Positions 1 through 9,658 are shown, counted from the stretch's first letter. The stretch: 25,501 bases of DNA from Asterionellopsis glacialis (GCA_014885115.2 WKLE02002053.1:11027-36527); one strand, 5' to 3'. A program made the numbers and translations. The notes: generated by a model not told the origin, from the letters alone.

Positions 1-575
1 TAACGGCATCTCCTTTGATCCAAGATGAAAATTCATATTGGAAGTTGAGAGTAATTTTGAAGATTGACAAAGTTACTGTTGGTAAGAAAATGACACCGGT
101 TGATTAGTTTTGAAGACACTGTACACAAACAGCTCTATTTCTTCTTGTGCTATGGGTAAGTAGAGGCAATATTTTGCAGGGGGTTAGTGAAGGGAATTAC
201 AGATCGAATGGTGTGGATATTTCACTTACATGCTTTCATCCAAATGAGTTATTTGGTGTTGTCCTTGATCGGAGAGGTGATTTTGTCATTGCTGTCGTTC
301 ATTTTTTGTTGTGAAAAAACTGTAGCCAGCACTAAAGATTGTACGGATGAATGAGTTTGGCACTTCGGTGAGGGATGCGGATGAAAGAAAGACCAAATTC
401 AGGATTTGACTACTCTGATTAACTTTTTCCGCTGACGCAGGTTTTTTTTCTGGAGAACCCGTGAATCGATTTCCCCCCACCAGGCTTTCATATTGTGAGT
501 TGTGAGTTTTTGCAGGCTGATTAGGGATAGAGCACACGCAAATGGTGCAAAATCTGTAATTTCATGACGGATTTC

Positions 576-823
576 TGACGTCAACATAATGTGATATTTG
601 CGGAAATGTACTGACGTGTTCAGGATCGAGAATAACCGAACCTGGGGTTGGGGGCTGTTCCCTCCCGCCGGACCATCTGCAAGAGTTCTTCGAATTCCGG
701 AAGTTCTACTTTTTGGACAGCTGAGAATGTCTGTCTGGACGCATGTCCAGTGTCACATTACTTAAGGACTTACATGTCTGGACGTTTGTCCCAGATACTC
801 TTCACTTAAGGACCATGACGTCA
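576..823. promoter_or_regulatory. Cluster of TGACGT(CA) sites upstream of pyruvate carboxylase
   Basis: TGACGTCA occurs at 576-583 and 816-823, and the half-form TGACGT at 612-617, about 490-740 bp before the pyruvate carboxylase ATG. TGACGTCA is the canonical CRE palindrome bound by bZIP factors. In the diatom Phaeodactylum, TGACGT/ACGTCA elements confer CO2/cAMP-responsive transcription of carbonic anhydrase genes. That they regulate this gene is inference from position only. Confidence 0.45.
732..813 (+). repeat. Imperfect tandem duplication (two units, about 43-bp period)
   Basis: Unit 1 (732-769) and unit 2 (775-813) both begin TGTCTGGACG and end CTTAAGGAC, with a similar middle. Each also contains a small inverted repeat of the type TGGAC-N4-GTCC. 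The second unit runs directly into the TGACGTCA site at 816. This could be a duplicated upstream regulatory module or a local slippage product. Confidence 0.6.
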
Positions 824-1313
824 GGATGACAGGAGCCATTGATTGCATCCATCAATCAAGTTTTCCGGGTTATTGATTGGGAGATGCCGGAAGCCACACA
901 ATTTTTTTCTCATCGCTCCAGTGCGGAAAATTAAAGATACTGCAAAGCACGCCTGGTACAGTATAATATGGTACAAACGGTACGATACCGTACCCAAAAA
1001 ATACCCCCATCACAAAAGTTCGCCAGCAACAGACAAGTCTTTACGCGCTAGTTGATCTGAGCAGAGAACATCCACAGAGAAGTTGGTAATCAATCAAACA
1101 CATCACCAGATTGTTTATTATTTTGTGGCGGCTCGAAGACTTGCTTGTCGTAGGAACTACTTACTACTAGAAAGAAAGTTGAAAGTGCAAAGTAACTTTA
1201 AACTTTCAGGCTAGTTCAGTTTTTCTTTCGCATCTCGTTTATACAATTCCTCTTTCTCACCTATCAAATATTTTTTTTCTCGTAAGGTCCAAATCACCTT
1301 CAACTAGAAAATA

Positions 1314-4300
1314 ATGATCGGTTTGAAGAAAGCTGCTCTAGTGTTGCTTCTCTCAGAAGTTGCACTTCTATCAAATGCTTTTGCATTTGGTCCTCAGAAT
1401 TTGCAAACATCAACGGCAAAGCCTTCTTCAGCTCTGTTTGTAGCCACCGAACCTGATGTCGAGTCATCATCAGCATCCGATGAATCCCCCATCAAGGTTG
1501 TGAAAAATACTGGTTCACCCTTCAAGAATATCATGGCGTGTAACCGTGCTGAGATTGCTGTTCGTATCATGCGTGCTGCAACTGAGTTAAATGCTGGTAC
1601 GGTTGCTATTTACGACAATGAAGATCGGTATTCACAACATAAGTGGTTTGCTGATAGATCCTACCTTCTTAACCGTACACCTGAAGCTACTCCCATTTCA
1701 TCGTACTTGGATATTCCTCAGATTATCGAAATTGCCAAAAAGGCCAATGTTGATGCTATCCATCCAGGATATGGATTCTTAAGTGAAAGTCCTGAATTTG
1801 CGCAAGCCTGTTCTGATGCTGGTATCACCTTTGTCGGACCGACTGTTGACAATCTCAACACCTTTTCCGATAAAACTTCTGCCAGAAATGCCGCCATTGC
1901 TGCCGGCGTACCTGTTGTTCCTGGATCTGATGGACCGCTCAAGGACGCAAAAGAAGTTACAGAATTCGTTGAAGGCATTGGACTTCCTGTCATTATCAAG
2001 GTACGTGTTTTGTTATGCTGGCTTTAAATCCATTTTCCAACAATTTTTCAAAACTTACAACGTTTGTTACGCGTTGCCTTTGCTTTCTGTTCGCAGGCTG
2101 CCATGGGTGGCGGAGGAAAAGGTATGCGTGTTGTTCGCAACATGGAAGATCTTGTTCCCTTCTTTGAATCTGCCAGTTCTGAAGCTTTAGCATCTTTCGG
2201 CGATGGATCTGTTTTTATTGAACGTTTCGTTGACCGTCCAAGACATATCGAAGTTCAAATTGTTGGTGATGGTACTGGAAATGTTGTTCACTTGTGGGAA
2301 CGTGATTGTTCTATTCAACGTCGTCACCAAAAGGTTATTGAAATGGCACCTGCTTGGACATTACCTGATGACCTCCGAGCTGAATTACACGAGTATGCTA
2401 AGAAATTAACATCTGCTGCCAAATACAAGAATGCAGGAACTGTTGAATTTTTAGTTGATGCTGAAATGCGCCCCTACTTTATTGAAGTTAACCCTCGTAT
2501 CCAAGTCGAGCACACTGTTACCGAAGAAGTTACTGGAATTGATCTTGTTCAAACGCAAATCAAAATTGCTGCTGGTACCACTCTTGAGGAAATTGGTCTC
2601 AAACAAGAAGACATCACCGCACGGTGCGTTAAGCTTCCGCCTTTCATTCTGGTTGGCTTTTTAAATAATTCTGATTGCCCAACTCACTAAACTCCTCTCT
2701 TGTGCTCCTTCACAGTGGCGTTTCTATCCAATGTCGTGTTACAACGGAGAATCCTGAGCGTGATTTCTCACCTGATACCGGTACTATTAGTTTATACCGT
2801 CACTCAGCTGGATGTGGTGTCCGTGTTGATGGTATTGGGTACACTGGTTTGACTGTTACACCCTTCTTTGATTCTATGATTGTCAAGTACACTGTTCGTG
2901 GATACAACTTCCCCGAAGCCTTGGCTCGTATGAAGCGTGTCCTTCAAGAATGTCGCATCCGTGGTGTCAAGACCAATATCCCCTTCCTTCTTAATGTTTT
3001 GGCTAATGATGAATTCGAGAACGGTGCTGCTACAACCGCATTCATCGATGAAAATCCTCAACTAAAGCAAACATCTCAATCGCAATGGAACTTTGCCAAC
3101 CCTGAACAGGCTGATATGAAAAAGGTTGCACAAAAGGAGCGGTTGGTCCGATACCTCGCCAATCTTGCTGTTAACGGTCATCCGGTGGAATTAGGTGCCG
3201 ATTCTGCTAAATTGAACCCAGCAATTCGCGATATCCCTAAACCCATTCTCCCATCCAACTTCAAGACTGAATCCGGAAAGAAGACTGGCATGCGTCACAT
3301 CCTTCTTGAACAAGGTCCCGAAGGACTGGCCAAGGCTGTCCGCGAACACAAGGGACTTCTCGTTACTGATACTACGTGGCGTGATGCTCACCAATCTCTT
3401 CTTGCCACACGACTTCGCACACAAGAAATTTTGAACTGTGCAGAAGCTACCAACGCTGCTCTTGCCAATGCTTTCTCCTTGGAGATGTGGGGTGGTGCTA
3501 CCTTTGATGTTGCCATGCGATTCCTTCGTGAGAATCCCTGGGACCGTTTAGAAAAGTTGAGAGAGGAAGTCCCTGATGTTCCATTCCAAATGCTCCTTCG
3601 TGGTGCCAATGCTGTTGGATACACCAACTATCCCGACAATGTTGTTTACAAATTCTGTGACCAAGCAAAGAAGTCTGGAGTTGATGTTTTCCGTGTCTTT
3701 GATTCTCTTAATTACCTTGATAACTTGAAACTGGGTGTTGACGCCGCCGGAAATGCTGGTGGTTTTGTCGAGGGTGCCATGTCTTACACTGGTGATGTAG
3801 CTGACCCCACAAAGGGCAAATACAGTCTTGACTACTACCTCAAGCTTGCTCAGGATCTTTCTGATATGGGTGTTCATTCCCTTGCTATTAAGGATATGGC
3901 TGGTCTCCTCACACCCAAGGCATCTAAGTTGTTGGTTGGCGCTCTCCGTGAACAACTCCCTGATATGCCCATTCATGTCCATACACACGACACTGCAGGT
4001 AGTGGAGTTGCCTCTATGCTTGCTGCCGCTGAAGCTGGTGCCGACATCGTTGATGGTGCCATTGATGGTATGTCCGGTATGACCTCCCAACCTTCCCTCG
4101 GAGCTCTTGCTGCCAACTTGAAGGGTACTGATTTCGATACCGGTATTGACACAGCAGCCTTGAACTCGCTCAACACTGTAAGTGCTCTATCAGTTCTTTT
4201 TTATGGTCTGTCTTATTCTACATCGTTTTGAATTTTCCTCTGACTTTGCATGATTTTCTTTTTTGCGCAGTACTGGGAGAATGTTCGTTCCTTGTATGCA

Positions 4301-5296
4301 CCATTCGAGTCTGGTCAGCTTTCTGGATCTTCTGATGTCTACCAACACGAAATCCCCGGAGGTCAATATACCAACTTGTTGTTCCAATCCAAGCAATTGG
4401 GTTTGACAGAAAAGTGGCCTGAAATCAAACAAAAATATGCTGAAGCTAACATTGTCTTGGGTGACATTCCTAAGGTTACACCATCATCCAAGGTTGTTGG
4501 TGACTTGGCTCAATTCATGGTTGCTCAAAACTTGGATGCACAATCGATTTTGGATCAAGCTGATACTCTTGCCTTCCCAGATTCTGTTGTCAACTACCTT
4601 AAGGGTGATATTGGTATCCCCCCAGGTGGTTTCCCCGAACCTCTCCGTTCCAAGGTATTGGGAAGCCGCGGTCTTGAGGGTGTTGATGGACGTCCCGGTG
4701 CCTCCTTGGCTGACTACGACTTTGACAAGGAACGTGCTGCCTTGATTGAAAAATATGGCGAAAAGTATGTCGATGAAAAGGAACTCTTATCATATGCCTT
4801 GTATCCTCAAGTTTACGTTGACTGGAAGGAATTCGAAGCCGTCTATGGTGATGTCAGTGAACTCCCCACCCACTTATTCTTGAATCCCATGAAACCTGGT
4901 GATGAAGTTCAAGTTAAGGTTGCAGAAGGAAAAGACTTTTTGGTCAGATTAGTTAACATTCAAGATGTCCGTGCCGATGGAACTCGTCTAGTTAACTTCG
5001 AAGTAAATGGCGAAGGATGGAGCATGCCTGTTACTGACCTTAACTCCGAAGAAGGATCTGCGCAACGCGAGAAGGCCACTGGTCCTGGACAAGTCGGATC
5101 ACCCATGCCTGGTGTGATTGTTGGGTTGAAGATCAAGGAAGGCGATGTAATCAAGGAAGGAGAACCAGTAGCAACACTCTCTGCTATGAAGATGGAAACT
5201 GTTATCCCCGCCACTGCATCCGGTACTGTTACACGTGTGTTAGTGAATGTTGGAGATAAGGTCGAGGGTGACGATTTGCTCGTAGACATCGAGTAA
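1314..5296 (+). CDS. PYC: Pyruvate carboxylase, predicted plastid-targeted (4 exons)
   Basis: Biotin enzyme that carboxylates pyruvate to oxaloacetate (ATP and bicarbonate dependent). Exons 1314-2000, 2097-2623, 2716-4177 and 4271-5296 join in frame to 1233 aa. Biotin carboxylase: about residues 70-530, with the ATP-grasp glycine loop AAMGGGGKGMRVV at 230-242, RDCSIQRRHQK at 298-308 and IEVNPRIQVEHTVTEE at 358-373. Carboxyltransferase: about 616-890, with metal ligands D628 in TTWRDAHQ, K797 in AIKDMAGLLTP (the Lys that is carboxylated in the family) and H827/H829 in HVHTHDTAG. The C-terminal biotinyl domain has AMKM with biotinylated K1199, 35 residues from the end. The first about 25 residues are a hydrophobic signal peptide ending NAFAFGP, the Phe-at-cleavage motif of diatom plastid precursors, followed by an S/T-rich transit-like stretch before the enzyme starts near residue 70. 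The length equals a normal single-chain enzyme (about 1150-1180 aa) plus the presequence. Family assignment is secure; plastid location is inferred from the presequence. Confidence 0.96.
2001..2096 (+). other. Pyruvate carboxylase intron 1
   Basis: GTACGT donor and TTCGCAG acceptor, 96 nt, phase 0. Removing it joins VIIK to AAMGGGG, restoring the continuous ATP-grasp motif. Reading through instead gives a stop at 2025-2027. Confidence 0.95.
2624..2715 (+). other. Pyruvate carboxylase intron 2
   Basis: GTGCGT donor and TTCACAG acceptor, 92 nt, phase 2. The split Arg codon CG|T restores DITARGVSIQCRVTTE, a conserved biotin-carboxylase segment. Confidence 0.95.
4178..4270 (+). other. Pyruvate carboxylase intron 3
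   Basis: GTAAGT donor and TTGCGCAG acceptor, 93 nt, phase 0. Splicing gives LNSLNT-YWENVRSLYAPFES, conserved in pyruvate carboxylases. The three introns of this gene are nearly equal in length (96, 92, 93 nt). Confidence 0.95.
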
Positions 5297-6022
5297 GCAA
5301 AAAAATATACAACACACAGAAAAAACTTAAATTAATTATTCGCACACTATATAACTTCAGAGAAGGATGCAATGTTGTACCGTTTACATATGTATTTTTC
5401 CACTTGGCAAAGTGTTCAAGGATTGACTTACAGGAACAAACGATTTCTCTCTTTTGTCACCATAACCCTGGTGCACCTTACTTTTTTTGGCCTTCTTGAA
5501 CTCGACACCCAAAGATCCTGGGTATAAATCATCCTCATCTAGCTTGCTATACTGGCCACCATATCGTTTCTTGCCCTTGACGGGCGACCCCAATTTACAT
5601 TATAAGGTAAAACACAGTTGCTTTGCTTTAAGCCCCAACTCAACGACCCATGGTTACTAATTATTAAACTTGAAAACTTGAGTAGCAGCAACCACACATA
5701 TCCCCCAAAAGACTCAATTTTATGAAAAATGCGGAGACCTGTTTTCCAGTTTTCATGGTGTACGAGCACTCGAGAAACATAGAAACATCATGGGGTGACT
5801 TAATTGAAAAGAAAGAGGGCTGGGCGTTGCATGTTTTCATTGTGATTTAGTCTCTATTATTTGTAGTAATGTAATCTACTGGAAGGGTTACAAGAACCCT
5901 GATGAACTGTTTCGGCATCAAGATGCCATGGTCATAAAAATTGGGGCAGCAAAGCAAAATAAAACTTCAGCCGTGGATGTTTGAATAACCAGGGCTTGCT
6001 TTACTTTTCAGCTGTTTTTTGT
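5297..6022. other. Intergenic region between convergent genes
   Basis: This is the space between the pyruvate carboxylase stop and the stop of the minus-strand membrane-protein gene, so it should hold both 3' UTRs. Apart from a possible orphan exon on the minus strand (5432-5593, listed separately), I see no gene, tRNA or repeat. Confidence 0.5.
5432..5593 (-). pseudogene. Possible orphan exon or gene remnant encoding a Lys-rich segment
   Basis: On the minus strand this stretch is open and reads as a basic protein-like segment (VKGKKRYGGQYSKLDEDDLY, then GVEFKKAKKSKVHQGYGDKR). It ends exactly at a strong GTAAGT donor-like sequence (5431 downwards). It has no in-frame ATG: the first possible start is TTG, with a TAA just upstream at 5602-5600. 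No partner exon is visible on either side, and only about 135 nt remain before the pyruvate carboxylase stop. It may be the relic of a nucleolar-type basic protein, or chance. I do not recognise the family with any confidence. Confidence 0.2.
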
Positions 6023-7003
6023 TTATTGATTCCTTTCAGGGATTCGAGGCGCTGCGATTCCGTGGGATTCACGGCGCCCAGGTAAAGGTACTACTCCACC
6101 TTTTACTACTCCAATTTCCAAATCATCTGGAGCAGAATCAACAGAAGCCTGCGCGACAGTGTTATTTATTGTGACTGAACCGTCAGGTCGAGTGATTTGT
6201 TCCGAAATTACCTTCGTTCCATCCGGTCTGTTTTCAACTGTAGTTACCTTAATCCCTACGACTTGAGCATATTTTTTCTCTATAGCTTTGCTTTGCTTGA
6301 TAGTAGATATATTGTGCATGTTTTTCTGTCCTCTAGAACAGCAGCAACATCGAACTATGCCCCATACCAATAAGGAAATAAAGGCCACAACGCCTATAAG
6401 TACACCAACAACCAAACCCACACGAATTTCATCAGATGAACTTGCAGTACATGATTGTGAGCATCTCACACTCCCCGAAGGAATCATTAAATTGCAAATT
6501 CGAGGGTCTTCAAAATCAGGATGGAATATAACTGATCGTTCCGTTTGATCTTGATCGCTCCCTTCGGTAGACCTAACACATAAGGCACCATCTGTTTGGA
6601 ATGCCTGCATACAAAAATCTTGAGTACATTGACGACCATTATCATTTAAGGCAGAATAAGTGAATCTAAAGCTAGACGGCCCATCCTGTTGCTCATTTTC
6701 TATCTGCTCTTGTCCACCATCAGGAGTAGGCGATGGTGCAAAAGTCTCGTTGAATCCAACTTCATTGTCATTACTTGAGCTTTCAGAGTTTTCGTTACAA
6801 CTACGCATCGCATCACGACAAGATCCCTGACAAACCTGAAGTAAGGCTGCCGGACCACATCCACCTAAGCAACACCTATTTAAACAGTCACTGAATCTTG
6901 ACGCACAAGTTGTTGATCCCTGTGCACTTGGAAGCAGCAGGGCAGCAAGGAGTAATACTGCAAGTGCGGGAATGCAGTCCCTTTTGAAAATGAATCGGAA
7001 CAT
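6023..7003 (-). CDS. Cys-rich type I membrane protein, function unknown
   Basis: A 326-aa protein I do not recognise. The start chosen is the ATG at 7003, because it opens directly into a signal peptide (MFRFIFKRDCIPALAVLLLA, cleavage probably after AQG at 29). The ectodomain starts with a compact Cys-rich module at residues 33-69 (spacing C-x6-C-x3-CC-x3-C-x8-C-x3-C-x6-C), then an S/N/E/P-rich linker. A second segment at 111-186 has further Cys residues (126, 131, 142, 170, 181, 185). One transmembrane helix lies at about 195-217 and is followed at once by CCCC (219-222), a likely S-acylation site. The about 100-residue tail contains the repeated motif RPDG-[TS]-[KV] (259-264 and 272-277) and ends in a Pro/Arg-rich stretch. 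The open frame extends upstream to 7288, but only from a non-ATG codon and with no signal-like sequence. Diatom-specific surface or endomembrane protein is my inference. Confidence 0.75.
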   Translation of the reverse strand: MFRFIFKRDCIPALAVLLLAALLLPSAQGSTTCASRFSDCLNRCCLGGCGPAALLQVCQGSCRDAMRSCNENSESSSNDNEVGFNETFAPSPTPDGGQEQIENEQQDGPSSFRFTYSALNDNGRQCTQDFCMQAFQTDGALCVRSTEGSDQDQTERSVIFHPDFEDPRICNLMIPSGSVRCSQSCTASSSDEIRVGLVVGVLIGVVAFISLLVWGIVRCCCCSRGQKNMHNISTIKQSKAIEKKYAQVVGIKVTTVENRPDGTKVISEQITRPDGSVTINNTVAQASVDSAPDDLEIGVVKGGVVPLPGRRESHGIAAPRIPERNQ

Positions 7004-7727
7004 GCTGTTACTACTGTAGTGGATAGAACAAAAGAGTTTTGATAGTGGGAAATAACCAATATCTTGAAACTCTAGATTTGTTTGAAATGGAAAAGTGAGT
7101 AAAGATATCAAGTTAAGCCGGAATGCAGAAGGGCCAACAACAAGAATTTTAGTGTACTCGTACGGTACGAATTGGGATCGCGGATACGTGTGGGTCATAA
7201 AAGTGTCGAGAAATCGTGGATCAACCACAAAATCCTCCCTGTGCAACATTTTTTTGAAATTTCGGGACCGACACTGGCAGGCGGGCATTATTTTGGGTCT
7301 TAAATATGATATTCCTAACAGGTACCCGTACTCTACATACCTTATATATAAAAATAAGGTGCTCGGTGGGTACTGTAGGTGGTATGCGGGAGCTTGCCAA
7401 CCGACCTACCATTGCATGTAGAAATCGTAGCTGTTACCTGTCACCGTACTTTCCAGGTAGACTTCCTCCTATGGACAAACAGTATTGATTCATCATATCA
7501 TATTTTTCCCCATCGAATTATCCAGAATAGACGAAAGAAGATTGCGATTGTATCGTCAGCAGTAGCTGACGAACGACAACGCAGAACACTAATCATTACA
7601 GTAAACGCAACCAAAGTCTCTAGAAAGGTCTATGAGAACTCCCTCAATTTTTACCAGACAACATCTTTACTCGTTGTCGTCGATATCAAACATACTCATC
7701 TCATAGGCACAATAGTAAACGAATAAA
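7004..7727. promoter_or_regulatory. Divergent promoter region
   Basis: This interval separates two divergently transcribed genes (starts at 7003 on minus and 7728 on plus), so it must contain both promoters. It holds GTAC-rich palindromic sequence around 7155-7165 and a small inverted repeat ACCTTAT...ATAAGGT around 7339-7361. Open frames such as the one ending at 7726 lack any recognisable protein character. No core promoter element is clear. Confidence 0.45.
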
Positions 7728-8594
7728 ATGAATGTCGTTACACAGGAAAATATTGTTGAAACTAAGGCGGTGGTGATCATGTATGGGTGGTTTGGTGCTG
7801 TTTCAAGACACTTGGAAAAGTACGTCGATTTGTATGTCAATCATCCGCAACATAAATGTTCTGTAATTTATGGGACCGCACCAGAGGCTGCAATCATGAC
7901 TCATCATGTCACAAAGCTTGCAACTATAGTCATGGATGGAGTACGGAAAGCAGTTCGAATCAGTCAAAGTGTAGAGAATGCCAAAGGAACTGGGACTGCA
8001 GAGATACCCATCATACTCCACTATTTCAGTAATGGCGGTGCCTTTGTTGCTGAAAGATTCAACTGTTTAGTCCAGGATGCAATATCTGGAAGTATGAAAA
8101 ATTCGCAAGATGCAGAAGATTTAAAATTCGTTCACAAACGACTTGCAACCAGGGGGTACGAGATCCTTGACTCAGCACCAGCCTACATATACGAGGATTC
8201 TGCCTACCGTGTCATTGATGCATCCAACTTAAATCTACCCTTCAATCTATTTCTCAAGAGTATAGTATGTGTTGCAATTGTACTATTCAAAATATCTAGT
8301 TTCGTCTTTCAACAAAAAAAGCTACCAGAAATATTTTGGAACAACATGTTGGAAAGTACGTTGTGTCAACGTCAAGTCTTCATCTACAGTTCCATTGATA
8401 AGCTTACGGATGCAGAGAAACTTGATGAATTTATTAGAGCTCGCAAGAAACGGGGGATCGACGTAAAAACTGTAAAGTTTGAAGACTCAGATCATGTATT
8501 GCACATGAAAAAACATCCAAAAGAGTATACGGAAAATGTATTGGATCATGTTTTGTCAGTTGTATTGCAAGATTCCACCAACAGTACAGTTTGA
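7728..8594 (+). CDS. TMEM53/DUF829-family alpha/beta-hydrolase-like protein
   Basis: 288 aa, single exon, ATG at 7728. It matches the TMEM53 (DUF829) family along its length: strand-turn motif VVIMYGWFGAVSRHLEKY (15-32), nucleophile-elbow-like FSNGGAFV (100-107), LDSAPAY (147-153), and FIYSSIDKLTDAEKLDEFI (218-236) with the acid position D224. The C-terminal DSDHVLHMKKHPKEY (253-267) carries the candidate triad His (H256, or H259). S101, D224 and H256 are therefore the candidate triad. A hydrophobic stretch at about 170-194 could be the membrane-associated segment. In animals TMEM53 is a nuclear-envelope/ER protein; the substrate, if any, is unknown. Length (about 270-300 aa) is normal for the family and nothing appears broken. 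An upstream in-frame stop fits this start. Confidence 0.88.
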   Translation: MNVVTQENIVETKAVVIMYGWFGAVSRHLEKYVDLYVNHPQHKCSVIYGTAPEAAIMTHHVTKLATIVMDGVRKAVRISQSVENAKGTGTAEIPIILHYFSNGGAFVAERFNCLVQDAISGSMKNSQDAEDLKFVHKRLATRGYEILDSAPAYIYEDSAYRVIDASNLNLPFNLFLKSIVCVAIVLFKISSFVFQQKKLPEIFWNNMLESTLCQRQVFIYSSIDKLTDAEKLDEFIRARKKRGIDVKTVKFEDSDHVLHMKKHPKEYTENVLDHVLSVVLQDSTNSTV

Positions 8595-9034
8595 TCATAC
8601 CATGTTTGGCACTTTCTTTTCTTCTTTACAATATATACTAATTTTGACTTTACATACTTCCAGAGAGCTGTATCGTTCATTGCGTCACTATTAGAACATT
8701 TGCTGTGGTTTCTTCATGTCGTTCTAACGTCGTAACTTTCTAAAAATTATATTTGCACACTACACTCAGTATATTTGAGTTTGAGCTCCGGAAAGATAGT
8801 GATTACTTCAAAATACCTTTTTAAAATTAATATATTCTAAAGCTACATTAAAAAATGCCGACACCGTTTTCAAAAATAATTTCAAACAGAAAAAAACACA
8901 TTTGTCATATTATCATCGTTACCATCATCGTCGTCATTGTCCTTGTGCGTTATGTTGTATAATATACAGTATACAGATCAGGAAATGATGATTCGCTTCC
9001 TTTGTGCATGTGGCGTGTGTTTGTGTTTGTTAAT
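8595..9034. other. Intergenic region between convergent genes
   Basis: It contains the 3' ends of the TMEM53-like gene (plus) and the secreted Lys-rich gene (minus). It is AT-rich, with a CATCRTCGT-type simple stretch around 8910-8940. No gene is visible. Confidence 0.5.
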
Positions 9035-9658
9035 CTAACACTTGTTGATGAAAGGAATCTTGTCCTTGACATCACCGACACAATCAGCAATACCACAACA
9101 GTTCAATAAGTTTTTCTTTTGAGCTTCCTCTTCGGCCTCTTCTTCATTCTTATTGGGTTGATTCATACGGAAAGGACGATTATTGGATTGTTGTTCTTCT
9201 ACATGAACATCTTCCATTTCTTCTTCTTCTTCGGCTTCACCATGTTTATGATGTTTCTTTTCTTTTTTACCCTTTTTATCCTTCTTTCCATGTTTATCAT
9301 CCTTAGGTTCCTTGTCCGTGGGAGAAGGTGTGGGTGCATTGGTCTTTGCACCCTTGACACTAGCTACACCACGTCGAGCAGAATGAGGATGAGTAGGCGT
9401 AGGAGCATCACTTTGAAGAATATGATTTGCAGTAGGTGCTTCTGTAGGTGATGGCATGGATGCCACACCAAGTCCACCAGTTGTGACGCATTCATCATTT
9501 TGATTTAATTCTTCCATGGAAATATGCGTCGAAACATACCCTACTCCCATTTCATGATCATTATTCATGGCATTGGTGTCATTGTTTTCGGCAACAACAA
9601 CATAGTTATTCATCGAAACAGCAATAGCTGCAGATACCAAAAAGAGACTTAATTTCAT
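9035..9658 (-). CDS. Secreted low-complexity Lys/Glu-rich protein, possibly cell-wall related
   Basis: 207 aa from the ATG at 9658, chosen because it opens directly into a signal peptide (MKLSLFLVSAAIAVSMNNYV, cleavage probably after VVA at 23). A further ATG nine codons upstream is less likely. After cleavage come an N/D/E-rich part, Pro/Thr/Ser motifs (SPTEAPT at 70-76, DAPTPTHP at 84-91, APTPSPTD at 108-115), then a Lys/His block KKDKKGKKEKKHHKHG (125-140) followed immediately by a Glu block (141-150) and a second Glu/Lys region (171-182). The C-terminus is short and Cys-containing (NCCGIADCVGDVKDKIPFINKC, Cys 187, 188, 193, 207). No catalytic domain is visible. Lys-rich secreted proteins of diatoms include silaffin-like wall proteins; assignment to that group is speculative. 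Confidence 0.7.
   Translation of the reverse strand: MKLSLFLVSAAIAVSMNNYVVVAENNDTNAMNNDHEMGVGYVSTHISMEELNQNDECVTTGGLGVASMPSPTEAPTANHILQSDAPTPTHPHSARRGVASVKGAKTNAPTPSPTDKEPKDDKHGKKDKKGKKEKKHHKHGEAEEEEEMEDVHVEEQQSNNRPFRMNQPNKNEEEAEEEAQKKNLLNCCGIADCVGDVKDKIPFINKC

Larger units (their letters stand above)
1..1313. other. Intergenic region upstream of pyruvate carboxylase
   Basis: I see no convincing gene here. The open frames present are short, low in recognisable content and mostly start on non-ATG codons. The segment holds three TGACGT-type sites and an imperfect 43-bp tandem duplication, described separately. It also has a GTAC-rich stretch around 955-997 containing the small inverted repeat CGGTA-CGA-TACCG. 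The last 100 bases before the ATG are pyrimidine- and A-rich, as expected of a 5' UTR. Confidence 0.6.

Noticed and set aside
286..587. Minus-strand frames near the left edge
   Set aside because: Short, with no recognisable content and overlapping each other in different frames.
3548..4090. Long antisense frame within pyruvate carboxylase
   Set aside because: Mirror of a strongly coding plus strand with biased codons; no protein character of its own.
1314..5296. Pyruvate carboxylase as several separate or frameshifted genes
   Set aside because: Each break coincides with GT...AG introns of 92-96 nt, and splicing restores conserved motifs exactly.
7379..7726. Frame ending just before the TMEM53-like ATG
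   Set aside because: Stops immediately before the ATG and has no family resemblance; likely 5' UTR and promoter.
9119..9451. Phe/Leu-rich plus-strand frame resembling a membrane protein
   Set aside because: It is the complement of the Lys/Glu/His-rich blocks of the minus-strand secreted protein (TTC/CTT runs), so the hydrophobicity is an artefact.
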